Shown in pieces: positions 16,201 through 25,966 of a DNA stretch of 64,000 bases. Position 1 is the stretch's first letter; each line of letters begins with the position of its first letter. The DNA is from JBGTSJ01 sp041940305. GTDB taxonomy: Bacteria > Planctomycetota > Planctomycetia > Planctomycetales > Planctomycetaceae. The notes beneath the pieces were generated by a model. The model had not been told where the DNA came from. It was given only the letters and a program-made list of their open reading frames with translations, and ran no database searches. The DNA is taken from assembly GCA_041940305.1 (NCBI GenBank), contig JBGTSJ010000013.1:124001-188000 (forward strand). Direction: 5' to 3'. The position numbers were made by a program, and so were the translations under genes.

Positions 16201-17400
16201 ATGGTGAATCTGCCGACGGACTGGTTTCGCGGGGGCGTGCGGATCGGCCTGGAAGACGTCGTCGATATCTTGATTGCGTCGGTGCTGATCTACTGCGTGG
16301 TGCGGCTCGCCCAGGTGACGCGGCATCGGGCCCCCCTGACCGGAGGCGCCTTTCTGCTGCTGCTGTACTTTGCGGCCCGATTCTTTGGACTGTTTCTGAC
16401 GGAGATGCTGTTGCGCGGGGCGGCATTCGTGCTCGTTGTCGTGTTCGCCATCGCATTTCACGAGGATATCCGCCGCACGGTGGCCCGCTTCCGCGGCTGG
16501 CGGTGGAGCAGTTTTCGAGGACACCAGCGGTCCGGCGATGAGTTGGATCCCGTCGTCGAATTTGCCTTCGAGTCTGCGGCCGCAAGGATCGGCGCCCTGA
16601 TCGTCCTCCGGGGCCGGGACCCGCTGGACGGTCTGCTGCAGGGCGGCATCGAGTTGAACGCGCCGGTGCACCCCGTGCTATTGCAGAGCGTTTTCGATCC
16701 GCATACGCCGGGACATGACGGGGCGATCGTGATCGCCGAGGGGCGCATCCAGCAGATGTGCGTCCACCTTCCGCTCTCGGGTGATCATCGCGAACTGGGC
16801 AGCCGCGGGACACGGCACAGCGCCGGTCTAGGGCTTTCCGAGCGGTCGGATGCCCTGGTGATCATCGTTTCGGAAGAGCGAGGAGCCGTGAGCGTGGCGA
16901 CCAGGGGCAAACTGGCGGCAATGAGCAGCCCGGTCGAACTCAAAGAGGCGCTCGAGAGATTCACCGAACGCAAGTTTCCGGCGGCGCCCGCAGGCCGACA
17001 CCACCGACGGGTATTTCAGAGGTCCGGCTGGAAGGCCGCGTCTCTGGCCATCGCGATCGTCGGCTGGCTGTTGTTTGCCTCGCATCCGGATACCGTCGAG
17101 CGGACCTTCATTGTCCCCGTTGAGTACCGCAGCGTACCGGAGCGACTGCGGGTCGATGCGGCTCCCGCTGAGGCACGCCTGACGCTGGCGGGGCCGGAGC
17201 CCGCTTTCACTTTGCTGGCCCCGAGCGTGTTGCGGATCTCGGTCAGCGTTGGCAGCCGCGAGCCAGGGCCAGTCGAAATTCATCTGACGGAGAACAACTG
17301 CATTCATCCCCCCAGCCTGGACGTGTACGGCGTCGAACCGCGCGTCCTGCGTTTCCGCCTCGTCCAACGCGAGCCGCTCCCGGCTTCGCGGAGTCGATGA
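16201..17400 (+). CDS. cdaA: Diadenylate cyclase with C-terminal CdaR-like region
   Basis: 399 residues. N-terminal membrane helices span about residues 17-95. The DAC domain follows with GHDGAIVIAEGRI (DGA motif) and RGTRHSAGLGLSE, where the usual RHR reads RHS. It makes cyclic di-AMP from two ATP. After about residue 275 a further helix (KAASLAIAIVGWLLFAS) leads into a beta-rich segment like YbbR/CdaR, the partner usually encoded separately. The second half would lie outside the membrane. Single gene, no operon partners seen. Confidence 0.8.
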   Translation: MVNLPTDWFRGGVRIGLEDVVDILIASVLIYCVVRLAQVTRHRAPLTGGAFLLLLYFAARFFGLFLTEMLLRGAAFVLVVVFAIAFHEDIRRTVARFRGWRWSSFRGHQRSGDELDPVVEFAFESAAARIGALIVLRGRDPLDGLLQGGIELNAPVHPVLLQSVFDPHTPGHDGAIVIAEGRIQQMCVHLPLSGDHRELGSRGTRHSAGLGLSERSDALVIIVSEERGAVSVATRGKLAAMSSPVELKEALERFTERKFPAAPAGRHHRRVFQRSGWKAASLAIAIVGWLLFASHPDTVERTFIVPVEYRSVPERLRVDAAPAEARLTLAGPEPAFTLLAPSVLRISVSVGSREPGPVEIHLTENNCIHPPSLDVYGVEPRVLRFRLVQREPLPASRSR

Positions 17401-18578
17401 TGATGCGCCGATTTGACCTTCAGAACAGGACTGGACCAATCCAGCCCCGAAGCTGCGTGGTGGCGCCCGGGTACGGCGGGATCAATTGTGGCCGTATCTG
17501 TTACGCTCCGCGGTGCGGTCGTGCGGCAGCGAGATCATCGGCGGAGCTGTGCGCTGCTGACCCGGGCCAGGTATCACGCCATCAGATCGAGGAACGCTTC
17601 GTCGGCCTCCGCACGCCGTGATTCCGCTTCGATGAATTTTCGGATCGCATTGAACCCCTACAGCGTCTTGATGCGATGGGTCAACCGCGCCTCATCCCGC
17701 TGGAGCATCCCCTCCCGGCAGGGCGGCTCGCGTGGGTCGTGTTCCGACTGGATGACGGGACCCATTTCGGCCTCCACATCGGCTGGCAGTCCTTCAGGGC
17801 GCCCCGGCCGATTCGCCGGAGCAGCCTCGCTGCATGCTCGCGGCCTGACTCATCTGCCCAGTTGCACCGGAGTGCCGCAGGTGAAGAATCGGCGGCCCGA
17901 CTCGCCCCGGCATCACTGCACAGTTTGGGACAGTCGTCGTGCCGTCAGATTCTCTGCAATGGGGACTGGCAGGGCGCACAGACTGATCCACGCAGCCGCC
18001 GCGCGGCAGGACTTGGAAAGTCAGGACGAGCGTGTACGGGGCTTGGTCCGTTGACAGTGCGACCGCGCGCGGCGAGTGGCCGGGCTGCGAGTAACGGCGC
18101 TATTACAGCATCGAGGTCGCATATCGCCTGATGCTGCTCGTTCACTCTGAGCCCGGTCGTTAGCGCCGGGATGCCTTGGGCGGGAGCAGCGAGACCACCC
18201 CACCGGCACATCGGACGCGGACTTCGGCACAACTCACACACATTCTCGGGATTCGCCGCTTGCAGAGCTGAGTTCCGCAGATAGAACTCGGAAAGAATCC
18301 AGTTCGATCGCAAGGACACTGCGCGCAAGGGTCGGAATGGAGCAGGGCGAATCGATTCGTCGACCGTGGCGGTTGTTGCTCACTCGTGTGAGGGAAGCTG
18401 AAGCCGTTCAGCATCTTAGATTCATTGTCAATACCGGCGATACAGCCTTTTTGCTGCAGCCGTCCGGACTCGGGCCTGACGACGGCTGAGGCAAGCCCGC
18501 TCGACGACGGTGAGAACGACCTCGGACGACTTCCAGTTCCCGATTGATTCCAGTGATCTCGGCATCTGAGGAGCTGCG
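17401..18578. other. Gene-poor stretch with decayed sequence
   Basis: About 1.2 kb without a convincing intact gene. Open frames exist because of the high GC, but their products are Ser/Arg/Gly-rich and unlike neighbours. On the minus strand near 17580-17700 a short segment reads RDEARLTHRIKTL, stop, then FNAIRKFIEAESRRAEADEA, which looks like the tail of a degraded small gene. The end of the region probably carries the promoter of the respiratory operon. Confidence 0.45.
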
Positions 18579-19058
18579 ATGCTTACGCGTCGAACAGTAT
18601 TGAGCGGCCTGATCGGCACGGGAGCGGCCGTGGCGGGGGGGATCGTTGCGATTCCTGCGCTGCTCACCTCGCTGTTTCCCGCCTTTCAGCGGCGGCAGGG
18701 CAACATGTGGCGCGCTGTCGGACGCCTCAGTGAGTTTCCAGTGGGGGAGGTGCGCCTGGCTGTCGCGGCTTCACCGCGGAACCAGTGGCCGCGGCCGGTG
18801 GCGAATGAGGCCGTCTTTGTCTGGCGATCGGGTGACGAGGAGATTGTCGTTTTCTCACGCAAATGCACTGATCTTGCGTGTCCCCTCAATTACGATTCCG
18901 GCAGCGCCTGTTATTTCTGCCCATGCCATGGCGGGATCTTTGCAGAGGATGGAACGGTGATGGCCGGTCCGCCTCCCCGACCGATGCGGAGGTACGTGAC
19001 CCGGGTGCGTGACGGTGTGCTCGAGATCGATCTGGCCTCTCTCTCCCCTGTTCCCTGA
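18579..19058 (+). CDS. Rieske-type iron-sulphur protein
   Basis: 159 residues with a twin-arginine type start (MLTRRTVLSGLIGTG) and one membrane anchor. The cluster boxes are KCTDLACPL and CPCHGGIF. In the usual Rieske box I (CTHLGC) the third residue is the His ligand; here it is Asp. It heads the operon for a cytochrome bc-type complex and would pass electrons from quinol to cytochrome c. Downstream cytochrome b starts 12 bases later. Confidence 0.8.
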   Translation: MLTRRTVLSGLIGTGAAVAGGIVAIPALLTSLFPAFQRRQGNMWRAVGRLSEFPVGEVRLAVAASPRNQWPRPVANEAVFVWRSGDEEIVVFSRKCTDLACPLNYDSGSACYFCPCHGGIFAEDGTVMAGPPPRPMRRYVTRVRDGVLEIDLASLSPVP

Positions 19059-19070
19059 GGCGGCAGCGCG

Positions 19071-20489
19071 GTGTCATCAAGCGTGCGGAACTGGATCGTC
19101 AACCGCTTCGGCCTGGGGCCGATCTGGGATCATTTCCTGAACCGTGAGGTCCCCAAGGACCCGTGGTATCACGGGGACGGGATGGCGCTGCTGCTGTTGC
19201 TGTCGATCCAGGTCTTCACGGGAGTGATCCTCGCGCTCACGTACACGCCGTCCACGGCCGAGGCGTACGAGAGCGTCGATTACATCACGCACCGGCAGTG
19301 GCTCGGGTGGTTCATCCGCGGACTGCACTACTGGTCCGCCGGGCTGATGGTGGTGATGCTGCTCGTGCACGTCTGCCGGCAGGTCGCCCTCGGCGGCTAC
19401 AAGCCGCCGCGCGAGGGGACCTGGCTGGTGGGGATCCTGCTGCTCGTGCTGGTCGTGATTCTGTCCTTTCTGGGCTACGTGTTGCGCTGGGACGATCGCG
19501 GCATTACGGGGCTGCAGGTCGCGATGTCGATCCTGCAGCGCGTGCCGGCGATCGGAGACGAACTGGTCGCGCTGGTGCTGGGCGGACCGGAGATGAACAC
19601 GCTGACCCTGACGCGCGTGTTCGCGCTGCATGCGATCCTGCTGCCGATGCTCCTTCTCCCGGTGGTGGCCTACCACGTGTATCTCGTGGTCATTCACGGG
19701 ACGACGATCAAAGCCGAACAGCGGCAGCCGGTTGAGACCGCCGAGGAACAGCGGGAGATCTATGAGAGGGAGAAGGAACACCCGGCGCGCAGCGAACCGT
19801 TCTTTCCCATGGCCATTCTGAAGATGTCGCCGTGGTCGCTCGTGGTCTTCACGACGGTGGTTGGCCTGACGCTCACGCTGGGCGCGCCCGCACTGCTGCC
19901 GCACCTGGACCTGTCCGGCACAGCGGCTCCCAGCGAAGAGTGGTGGTTTGCGTGGTACAGCGCGCTGGTGGCGCTGCTGCCCCCTTCCATCGCCCCCGCG
20001 TTTCAGGTGATTTTCCCGATCGGCCTGTTTCTGCTGCTGGTGCTGCTCCCGTTTGTCGACCGGTCTCCTCACCGGGGTTGGCGCAATCGTCCCATTGCGA
20101 CCGGGATCTGCGCACTGACCATCACCGCAATCGTCGTGCTCAGCGGCATGCGCATTCAGTCGGAGTGGACGGGATGGCCGGGCAGCGAGGCTCCCGAGAT
20201 ACCGCCGCACGTGGAACTGACCGCGGAAGCGGAGTACGGGCGGATGCTGTTCAGCAAGTATGGATGCACGAGCTGCCATCAGGTCGCCGGGTCCGGGACG
20301 TCCAAGGTCGGCACGGACCTGGCGCATCTGAAGCACCGGTATTCCCAGGAAGAGCTGCGGCAATACATTCTGCATCCGCCCGAAGGTGTCGCCATGCCCG
20401 GCTATGCGGGACGACTGAGTGACGAGGACCTGGACGCGATTGTCGATTTCGTGCTGGTCGCAGAGACGTTTCCGCGCACGCCGGAGTAG
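19071..20489 (+). CDS. Cytochrome b / cytochrome c fusion
   Basis: 472 residues, GTG start. Membrane cytochrome b part with paired haem His in GLHYWSAGLMVVMLLVHVC and HAILLPMLLLPVVAYHVYL, and a SEEWWFAWY element near the quinol site. The last ~100 residues form a c-type cytochrome with CTSCHQV and a late MPGYAGRL methionine. It is the membrane core of a quinol:cytochrome c oxidoreductase; fusing the c-haem removes the need for a separate cytochrome c1. Confidence 0.85.
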   Translation: MSSSVRNWIVNRFGLGPIWDHFLNREVPKDPWYHGDGMALLLLLSIQVFTGVILALTYTPSTAEAYESVDYITHRQWLGWFIRGLHYWSAGLMVVMLLVHVCRQVALGGYKPPREGTWLVGILLLVLVVILSFLGYVLRWDDRGITGLQVAMSILQRVPAIGDELVALVLGGPEMNTLTLTRVFALHAILLPMLLLPVVAYHVYLVVIHGTTIKAEQRQPVETAEEQREIYEREKEHPARSEPFFPMAILKMSPWSLVVFTTVVGLTLTLGAPALLPHLDLSGTAAPSEEWWFAWYSALVALLPPSIAPAFQVIFPIGLFLLLVLLPFVDRSPHRGWRNRPIATGICALTITAIVVLSGMRIQSEWTGWPGSEAPEIPPHVELTAEAEYGRMLFSKYGCTSCHQVAGSGTSKVGTDLAHLKHRYSQEELRQYILHPPEGVAMPGYAGRLSDEDLDAIVDFVLVAETFPRTPE

Positions 20490-20492
20490 CCC

Positions 20493-21509
20493 ATGATTCA
20501 CCGCCGCACATCGCCGAGCGGCCGCTGGATCGCGGCGATAATCGCGTGTCTGGCATCCGGCTGCACCGCCGGCGTCCGCCAGTCGGCGCTGCATCCCGCG
20601 GGACCCGCGGCCGCGGAAATGGCGTGGCTGTGGTGGGTCATGTGCGGAGCTTTCACCGCAGTCTTCCTGCTGGTCCTGGTCCTGGTGTGGATGGCCCTCG
20701 TGCGGCGCGCGCCGTCAGGTAACGCGGAGACCGGCTTCCAGGGTTCGGTCCCTCCTCTCGGTCGCAACGGCTTCGTGGTTGCCGGCGGCATCGTGTTGCC
20801 GGTCATCGTTCTGGTCCCGCTGCTGTTCCTCTCGCTGGAGTCGTCGGCCAAGCTCAGGCAGCCTCAGGAAGCCCTCACCATCCGCGTGGTCGGCAAGATG
20901 TGGTGGTGGGAAGTGAGCTACCCCGAACAAGGCATCGTCACGGCGAACGAGATTCATATCCCGGCCGGGGAGCAGGTGCGGCTGGAACTGGAGAGCACCG
21001 ACGTCGTGCACAGCCTGTGGGTCCCCAATCTGAACGGAAAGCGGGACATGATACCGGGCATTACCAATGAGTTCTGGCTGCAGGCGGATGAACCCGGGGT
21101 CTACCGCGGCCAATGCGCCGAATACTGCGGACTGCAGCACGCGAACATGGTGCTGAACGTCGTGGCGCATCCGCCCGATGAATTCGAGGAATGGATGGCG
21201 GAGCGACAGCCGGCGGATGCGATGCCGGCGGACGCCGACCTCGTCAGAGGACACGACGTCTTTCAATCGTCCGGCTGCGCGGCGTGTCATGCCGTCCGTG
21301 GAACGGCAGCGGCCGGCAAGGCGGGGCCCGACCTGACGCACTTCGGCAGCCGCCTCACGGTGGCCGGCGTCGTCCCGAACAATCGCGGCAACGTGGCCGG
21401 CTGGATTGCCGATCCGCATGCGATCAAGCCGGGCGTTAAGATGCCCCGCACCTATCTGCATGCGGATGATCTCCTGGCGCTCACGAGCTACCTGGAGAGC
21501 CTGAAGTGA
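20493..21509 (+). CDS. coxB: Cytochrome c oxidase subunit II with fused cytochrome c
   Basis: 338 residues. A lipoprotein-like start (IIACLASGCTAG), then two membrane helices. The CuA site is complete: HSLWVPNLNGK for the His and RGQCAEYCGLQHANM for the C-x3-C, His and Met ligands. The C-terminal ~100 residues add a c-type haem domain (SGCAACHAV, Met in KMPRTY). Such caa3-type subunits take electrons directly into CuA. The stop overlaps the next start by 4 bases. Confidence 0.9.
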   Translation: MIHRRTSPSGRWIAAIIACLASGCTAGVRQSALHPAGPAAAEMAWLWWVMCGAFTAVFLLVLVLVWMALVRRAPSGNAETGFQGSVPPLGRNGFVVAGGIVLPVIVLVPLLFLSLESSAKLRQPQEALTIRVVGKMWWWEVSYPEQGIVTANEIHIPAGEQVRLELESTDVVHSLWVPNLNGKRDMIPGITNEFWLQADEPGVYRGQCAEYCGLQHANMVLNVVAHPPDEFEEWMAERQPADAMPADADLVRGHDVFQSSGCAACHAVRGTAAAGKAGPDLTHFGSRLTVAGVVPNNRGNVAGWIADPHAIKPGVKMPRTYLHADDLLALTSYLESLK

Positions 21510-24073
21510 CTGAGCCGACAGCGCACGCCGATGACTCCGCACGCCAAGACCGCGAGCGGTTTCTCGAGACCTGGAACGAACCGTCGGGCTTCCCGGGCGG
21601 GCTCGCGACCGTCGACAACATCCTGATCGGCGTGCGGTACATGGTCACGGCGTTCAGCTTTTTCCTCGTGTCGGGAGTGTTCGCACTCCTCATGCGGGTG
21701 CAGCTGGCGGTGCCGGAGAACACGTTCCTCGGTCCGGAGGTGTACAACCGGCTGTTCACGATGCACGGCACGACGATGATGTATCTCTTCGCCGTGCCGT
21801 TCATGGAGGGAATGGCGGCGCTGTTTCTGCCGTTCATGCTGGGAACGCGCGACCTGGCTTATCCGCGGCTGACGGCGCTGAGCTACTGGGTCTTCCTGTT
21901 CAGCGGGCTGACGTTCTATTCCGGCTTTCTGTTCGACATGGTCGCGGACATCGGCTGGTTCGCGTACACGCCGCTCTCCGCGCCGGCGTTCGCCCAGCCC
22001 GGCATCGACTTCTGGCTGGTCGGCCTGGGGGCGGCCGAACTGGCGGGCATCGCCGCGGGGGCCGAACTGACGATCTCCATCCTGCGGCTGCGCGCACCGG
22101 GCATGTCGCTCAGCCGCCTGCCGCTGTATGCGTGGGCGTGGCTGGTGACGGCCGTGATGATCGTGTTCGCCTTCACGACGCTGTTCATCGCGACCGTCCT
22201 GCTGGAGTGCGACCACGCGATCGGCACGCATTTCTTCAACGACAACAAGGGGGGCAACCATCTCCTCTGGCAGCACCTGTTCTGGTTCTTCGGCCATCCG
22301 GAGGTCTACATCATCTTCCTGCCGGCGACCGGGATCGTGTCGATGGTCGTCGCTGCGTTTTCGCGGCGGATCATCGGCTACACGCTGATCGTGGTGGCCA
22401 TCATTCTGACCGGGTTCCTCAGCTTCGGACTGTGGGTGCACCACATGTACACGACCGGCCTGCCGGAACTGTCGATGTACTTCTTCGCCGGGGCGAGCCT
22501 GATGATCGCCCTTGCGAGCGGCACGCAGATCTTTGCCTGGATCGGCAGTCTGTGGGGCCAGCGTGCGGAGTTGCGACCGCCGCTGCTGTACGTGCTGGGT
22601 TTCATCTTCATCTTCGTCCTCGGCGGCCTGACCGGCGTGATGATCGCCATCGTTCCGTTCGACTGGCAGGTCCACGACACGTATTTCCTCGTCGCCCATT
22701 TTCATTACGTGCTGATCGGCGGGGCCGTGTTCCCCATGCTGGCCGGCCTGCACTACTGGGTTCCCAAGCTGATCGGCCGCATGTTGAACGAACGGCTGGG
22801 GAAGCTGGAGTTCTGGCTCTCGTTCATCGGGTTTAACGTGACGTTCTTCCCGATGCACATCATGGGTCTGCTCGGGATGCCCCGCCGTGTCTACACGTAC
22901 TCCAGTGAACTCGGGCTCGAAGGCTACAACATTGTTGCGACCGTCGGCGCGTTCGTGCTCGCCCTGGGATTCGTCCTGTTCGTCGTGAACGTGTTCTGGA
23001 GCATGGTCTACGGCGACCGGGCCGCACAGAACCCCTGGGGCAGCGACTCGCTCGAATGGTCGTTTTACTCCGCGCCGCAGGTGCTCTTTCCGAAGATTCC
23101 CGTGGTCTACAGCCGTCATCCACTGTGGGACGACGGCAGCCGCAAGCGAGACTCGATTCACGCTGAGTCGGCCCGTGAGGGAGCGAACCCGCCACTTGAC
23201 GCCGAGCGGATCGTCGAAATCCTCGACCATCGGCCGACGCGGTGGCGGGCGACGCTCCTGGTCGATCCGATCACCGGGGCGCCGCAGTCCATCGCGCGGC
23301 TTGCCACTCCGTCGTTCACCCCCCTGGTGACGGCCGTCGGCATCATGCTGGCCACCGTGGGGACGATTGTCCGCTCTTACCTGCTGGTCCCATTCGGCAT
23401 CCTTGTCACCGTGGGGGCGATCATCGCGTGGCTGTGGCCGGACCGGAAGGAACTGGAGCTGATGCGGACCAGCACGCTGCCTAGGGAGACCGGGCTGCCG
23501 ATTCTGACCACAGGCAGCCGATCACTCGGCTGGCTGGGGATGCTCTTCCTGCTCGCCGTGCTCGGATGGTGCCTGAGTACGCTCGTGTATTCGTATTTCT
23601 ATCTGCGACTGTATTCGGCGGAGTGGCCGCAGGAGGGACTGTCGCGGCCGTCTCTGTCGGTCGAGGGACTTTCCTACGCCCTGATTCCCGTGGCGGCGGT
23701 GTTCGCGGGCTGGAGCTGGCGGGCGTTGCGGCAAGGTGCGAGGACACGTTACCTCGTCGCGCAGAGCACCGCGGTGCTGATCGCCGCACTCTTCTTCGGA
23801 CTGCACATGTGGGAGTTGACCCGGCTCCCCTTCTCCCCTTCGACGAACGCGTATGGCTCCGCGTACTACATCCTCAGTTGGTCGATCGACACCGTCGTGC
23901 TCATCGGGCTTGGGATGGGAGGGACCGCGTGTCTGCGGGCCATTCGGGAACCGGCCCACTGGGAACTCTTCCAGGCGCTGCACGCCCAGATGACGGCCCA
24001 CTTCTGGTACTTCGCAACGGTCGCGGCCGTAGTTGTCTATGGAACGCTGTACGTGTCCCCTTACCTGCTTTGA
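21506..24073 (+). CDS. Cytochrome c oxidase subunit I/III fusion
   Basis: 855 residues, GTG start in a 4-base overlap with coxB. Subunit I fills about residues 1-560, with FWFFGHPEVYIIFLPATG (CuB His and cross-linked Tyr region), HHMYTTG and HFHYVLIGGAVFPM for haem ligands. A linker of about 60 residues leads to a subunit III-like part with further membrane helices (around 620-855). Fused CoxA-CoxC proteins are known in several bacterial groups. This is the proton-pumping, oxygen-reducing core. Confidence 0.88.
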   Translation: MTEPTAHADDSARQDRERFLETWNEPSGFPGGLATVDNILIGVRYMVTAFSFFLVSGVFALLMRVQLAVPENTFLGPEVYNRLFTMHGTTMMYLFAVPFMEGMAALFLPFMLGTRDLAYPRLTALSYWVFLFSGLTFYSGFLFDMVADIGWFAYTPLSAPAFAQPGIDFWLVGLGAAELAGIAAGAELTISILRLRAPGMSLSRLPLYAWAWLVTAVMIVFAFTTLFIATVLLECDHAIGTHFFNDNKGGNHLLWQHLFWFFGHPEVYIIFLPATGIVSMVVAAFSRRIIGYTLIVVAIILTGFLSFGLWVHHMYTTGLPELSMYFFAGASLMIALASGTQIFAWIGSLWGQRAELRPPLLYVLGFIFIFVLGGLTGVMIAIVPFDWQVHDTYFLVAHFHYVLIGGAVFPMLAGLHYWVPKLIGRMLNERLGKLEFWLSFIGFNVTFFPMHIMGLLGMPRRVYTYSSELGLEGYNIVATVGAFVLALGFVLFVVNVFWSMVYGDRAAQNPWGSDSLEWSFYSAPQVLFPKIPVVYSRHPLWDDGSRKRDSIHAESAREGANPPLDAERIVEILDHRPTRWRATLLVDPITGAPQSIARLATPSFTPLVTAVGIMLATVGTIVRSYLLVPFGILVTVGAIIAWLWPDRKELELMRTSTLPRETGLPILTTGSRSLGWLGMLFLLAVLGWCLSTLVYSYFYLRLYSAEWPQEGLSRPSLSVEGLSYALIPVAAVFAGWSWRALRQGARTRYLVAQSTAVLIAALFFGLHMWELTRLPFSPSTNAYGSAYYILSWSIDTVVLIGLGMGGTACLRAIREPAHWELFQALHAQMTAHFWYFATVAAVVVYGTLYVSPYLL

Positions 24074-24084
24074 CGGGAGTCACC

Positions 24085-24498
24085 GTGAGTTCCGCCACCT
24101 CTTCAACTGTGCCTCGCCAGGAATCGGCCGTTTCCCGGCGCTCACTCTGGATCGGCCTGTTCGGCGGGGGCGGCGCCTGGCTCGTGCATCTGGTGGCGGC
24201 CTACGCCATTGCCGAATTCGGCTGCGTGGGACGGCTGCGGCAACATTCCTTCGCCGGATTGAACGCCGTCGCCTGGCTGATCATCGCCGCGAGCGTGCTG
24301 ACACTGCTGGCGGCCGTTGTCAGCACCTGGCTGCCGTATCGGAGCGAGCAGCGGCTGCGCGCCGGTCCCGGCACGGATGAGCCGGTGTCAGTCGCCGAGA
24401 CAGAGGTTGCCCGTACCGGCTGGATCACGAGCGGATTGTTTGCACTCGTGATTCTCGTCGAAAGCCTGCCGATCTTCTATTACCTGCAGGACTGCTGA
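24085..24498 (+). CDS. Small membrane protein of the oxidase operon
   Basis: 137 residues from GTG 24085. Predicted helices around LWIGLFGGGGAWLVHLVAAY, NAVAWLIIAASVLTLLAAVV and ITSGLFALVILVESLPIFY. It sits 11 bases after the oxidase fusion and 7 bases before ctaG, so it is likely an assembly or small structural subunit. No family name recognised. Confidence 0.6.
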   Translation: MSSATSSTVPRQESAVSRRSLWIGLFGGGGAWLVHLVAAYAIAEFGCVGRLRQHSFAGLNAVAWLIIAASVLTLLAAVVSTWLPYRSEQRLRAGPGTDEPVSVAETEVARTGWITSGLFALVILVESLPIFYYLQDC

Positions 24499-24505
24499 GG
24501 CTCAC

Positions 24506-25474
24506 ATGACTCGCGCGGCATGGCGATCAACAGGCAGAGCGTTCGTCGCCGCCGCGGTGATCTGCTGCTCCGCGCGCACCGTGCACGCAGATGTCGGTGG
24601 GGCGATCGGGCCGGGTGACGCGTGGCGGGAGTGGAACTGGGACCCGGTCCTCCTCCTCAATCTCGGCGTTCTATGGTGGCTCTACGGGCGGGGGCTCGGG
24701 CGGCTCTGGTCACGCACCGGAGTTGGAAACGGCGTCAGCGTGGGGCGGCCGCTCGCGTTTCTGGGAGGGATCGCCGTCGTCTTTGCCGCCCTGGTGTCGC
24801 CTCTGGACGCCCTCAGCGGGCAACTGGCGTCGGCGCACATGGTGCAGCATCTGCTGCTGATGATGGTCGCGGCGCCGCTGTTCGTCGTGGGGGCGCCGTC
24901 ACAAGTGCTGCTGCGGGGATTGTCTCCACTGTGGCAGCGTGCGATCGGCGCCGGCCGGCGGCGCCTCAACCGCCTCGGATTCCGCGGCCTCTGGCAGCCG
25001 CAGGTGGCGTGGGTCATGTATGCCGCCGTGATGTGGCTCTGGCATCTCCCGTCACTGTACGACGCAGCGCTGCGGAATCCCGTCCTCCACGATGTGCAGC
25101 ATCTGAGCTTCTTCGGGGCGGCCATTTTGTTCTGGCGACCGCTGCTCGAACCTGCGCGTCGCCGGCGGCTGCATCCTGCGGCGGCCGTGCTGTATCTGTT
25201 CACAACATCGTTGCAGGCATCGGCTCTCGGCATCTTTCTCACGTTCGCCCCGCGGGCGTGGTATTCCTACGCCGGCACAACGGCTGCCTGGGGCTTCACC
25301 CCCTTGGAAGATCAACAGCTCGCCGGTCTGATCATGTGGATGCCGGCCTGCCTCGTCTACGCCCTGGCGGCAATCGCCGTCTTCGGCGTCTGGCTCGCGC
25401 GCCAGGCGGAACCGGGCGATTGTGAACCGGTCATCCGTCCGTGGGAAAACCCGCAGCGTGCGGCGACGCACTGA
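24506..25474 (+). CDS. ctaG: Cytochrome c oxidase assembly protein CtaG (caa3 type)
   Basis: 322 residues, seven or so membrane helices. HMVQHLLLMMVAAPLFVVGAP, WLWHLPSLYDAAL, LHDVQHLSFFGAAILFW and LIMWMPACLVYALAA are typical of the caa3-type CtaG family, whose His residues probably handle copper. It lies directly in the oxidase operon. The start has an apparent signal-like segment (FVAAAVICCSARTVHA). It is different from the small Cox11-type CtaG. Confidence 0.8.
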   Translation: MTRAAWRSTGRAFVAAAVICCSARTVHADVGGAIGPGDAWREWNWDPVLLLNLGVLWWLYGRGLGRLWSRTGVGNGVSVGRPLAFLGGIAVVFAALVSPLDALSGQLASAHMVQHLLLMMVAAPLFVVGAPSQVLLRGLSPLWQRAIGAGRRRLNRLGFRGLWQPQVAWVMYAAVMWLWHLPSLYDAALRNPVLHDVQHLSFFGAAILFWRPLLEPARRRRLHPAAAVLYLFTTSLQASALGIFLTFAPRAWYSYAGTTAAWGFTPLEDQQLAGLIMWMPACLVYALAAIAVFGVWLARQAEPGDCEPVIRPWENPQRAATH

Positions 25475-25488
25475 TTCAGGAGCCCCTC

Positions 25489-25938
25489 ATGGAAAACGAG
25501 TCCGACTCGGGCAATGAGTCTGTTTTGACTCCCTCACTGTTCTTCCAGATGACGGTGCTGCTGGTGATCCTGAGCGCGGCGTCGGGCGCCGACCTGCTGT
25601 TCCGCGGGCTGCGGCGACATCCCGTGCCGACCCAGGCGCCGGTCTGGTCAATTCCCGGCGGGGTTGCCGAGCGAGGCGAACAGGCGATCGACCGCTACGG
25701 ATGCGCCGCCTGTCACACGTTTCCCGATCGGCAGCCGGCCGAAGGCCGCGCCGGTCCCGGACTCGAAGACTTCCGCAACCGCGTCTTCATCGCCGGCGTG
25801 CTCCCGAATACACCCGAGCACCTGATGCAATGGATCCAGAATCCGCGGGAGATCGACCCGGATACGGCGATGCCCGATCTCGACGTCACGGACGCCGACG
25901 CCCGCGACATCGCCGCCTACCTGTACGCAGACCGCTAA
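25489..25938 (+). CDS. Membrane-anchored monohaem cytochrome c
   Basis: 149 residues; ATG 25489 follows AGGAG. One N-terminal anchor helix (SLFFQMTVLLVILSAASGAD), then a haem domain with YGCAACHTFP and the distal Met in DPDTAMPDLDV. It probably moves electrons between the b-c complex and the oxidase, or is a subunit of a joined complex. It begins 14 bases after ctaG. Confidence 0.8.
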   Translation: MENESDSGNESVLTPSLFFQMTVLLVILSAASGADLLFRGLRRHPVPTQAPVWSIPGGVAERGEQAIDRYGCAACHTFPDRQPAEGRAGPGLEDFRNRVFIAGVLPNTPEHLMQWIQNPREIDPDTAMPDLDVTDADARDIAAYLYADR

Positions 25939-25966
25939 CCGGCCTGACCCGCCAGCTGATCCACCC

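Noticed and set aside
17413..18054. 213-codon open frame in the gap before the Rieske gene
   Set aside because: Ser/Arg/Gly-rich composition, no ribosome site and no motif; typical of non-coding GC-rich DNA.
21488..23230. 580-codon minus-strand frame opposite the oxidase fusion
   Set aside because: Low-complexity charged product, fully antisense to a strongly supported oxidase gene.
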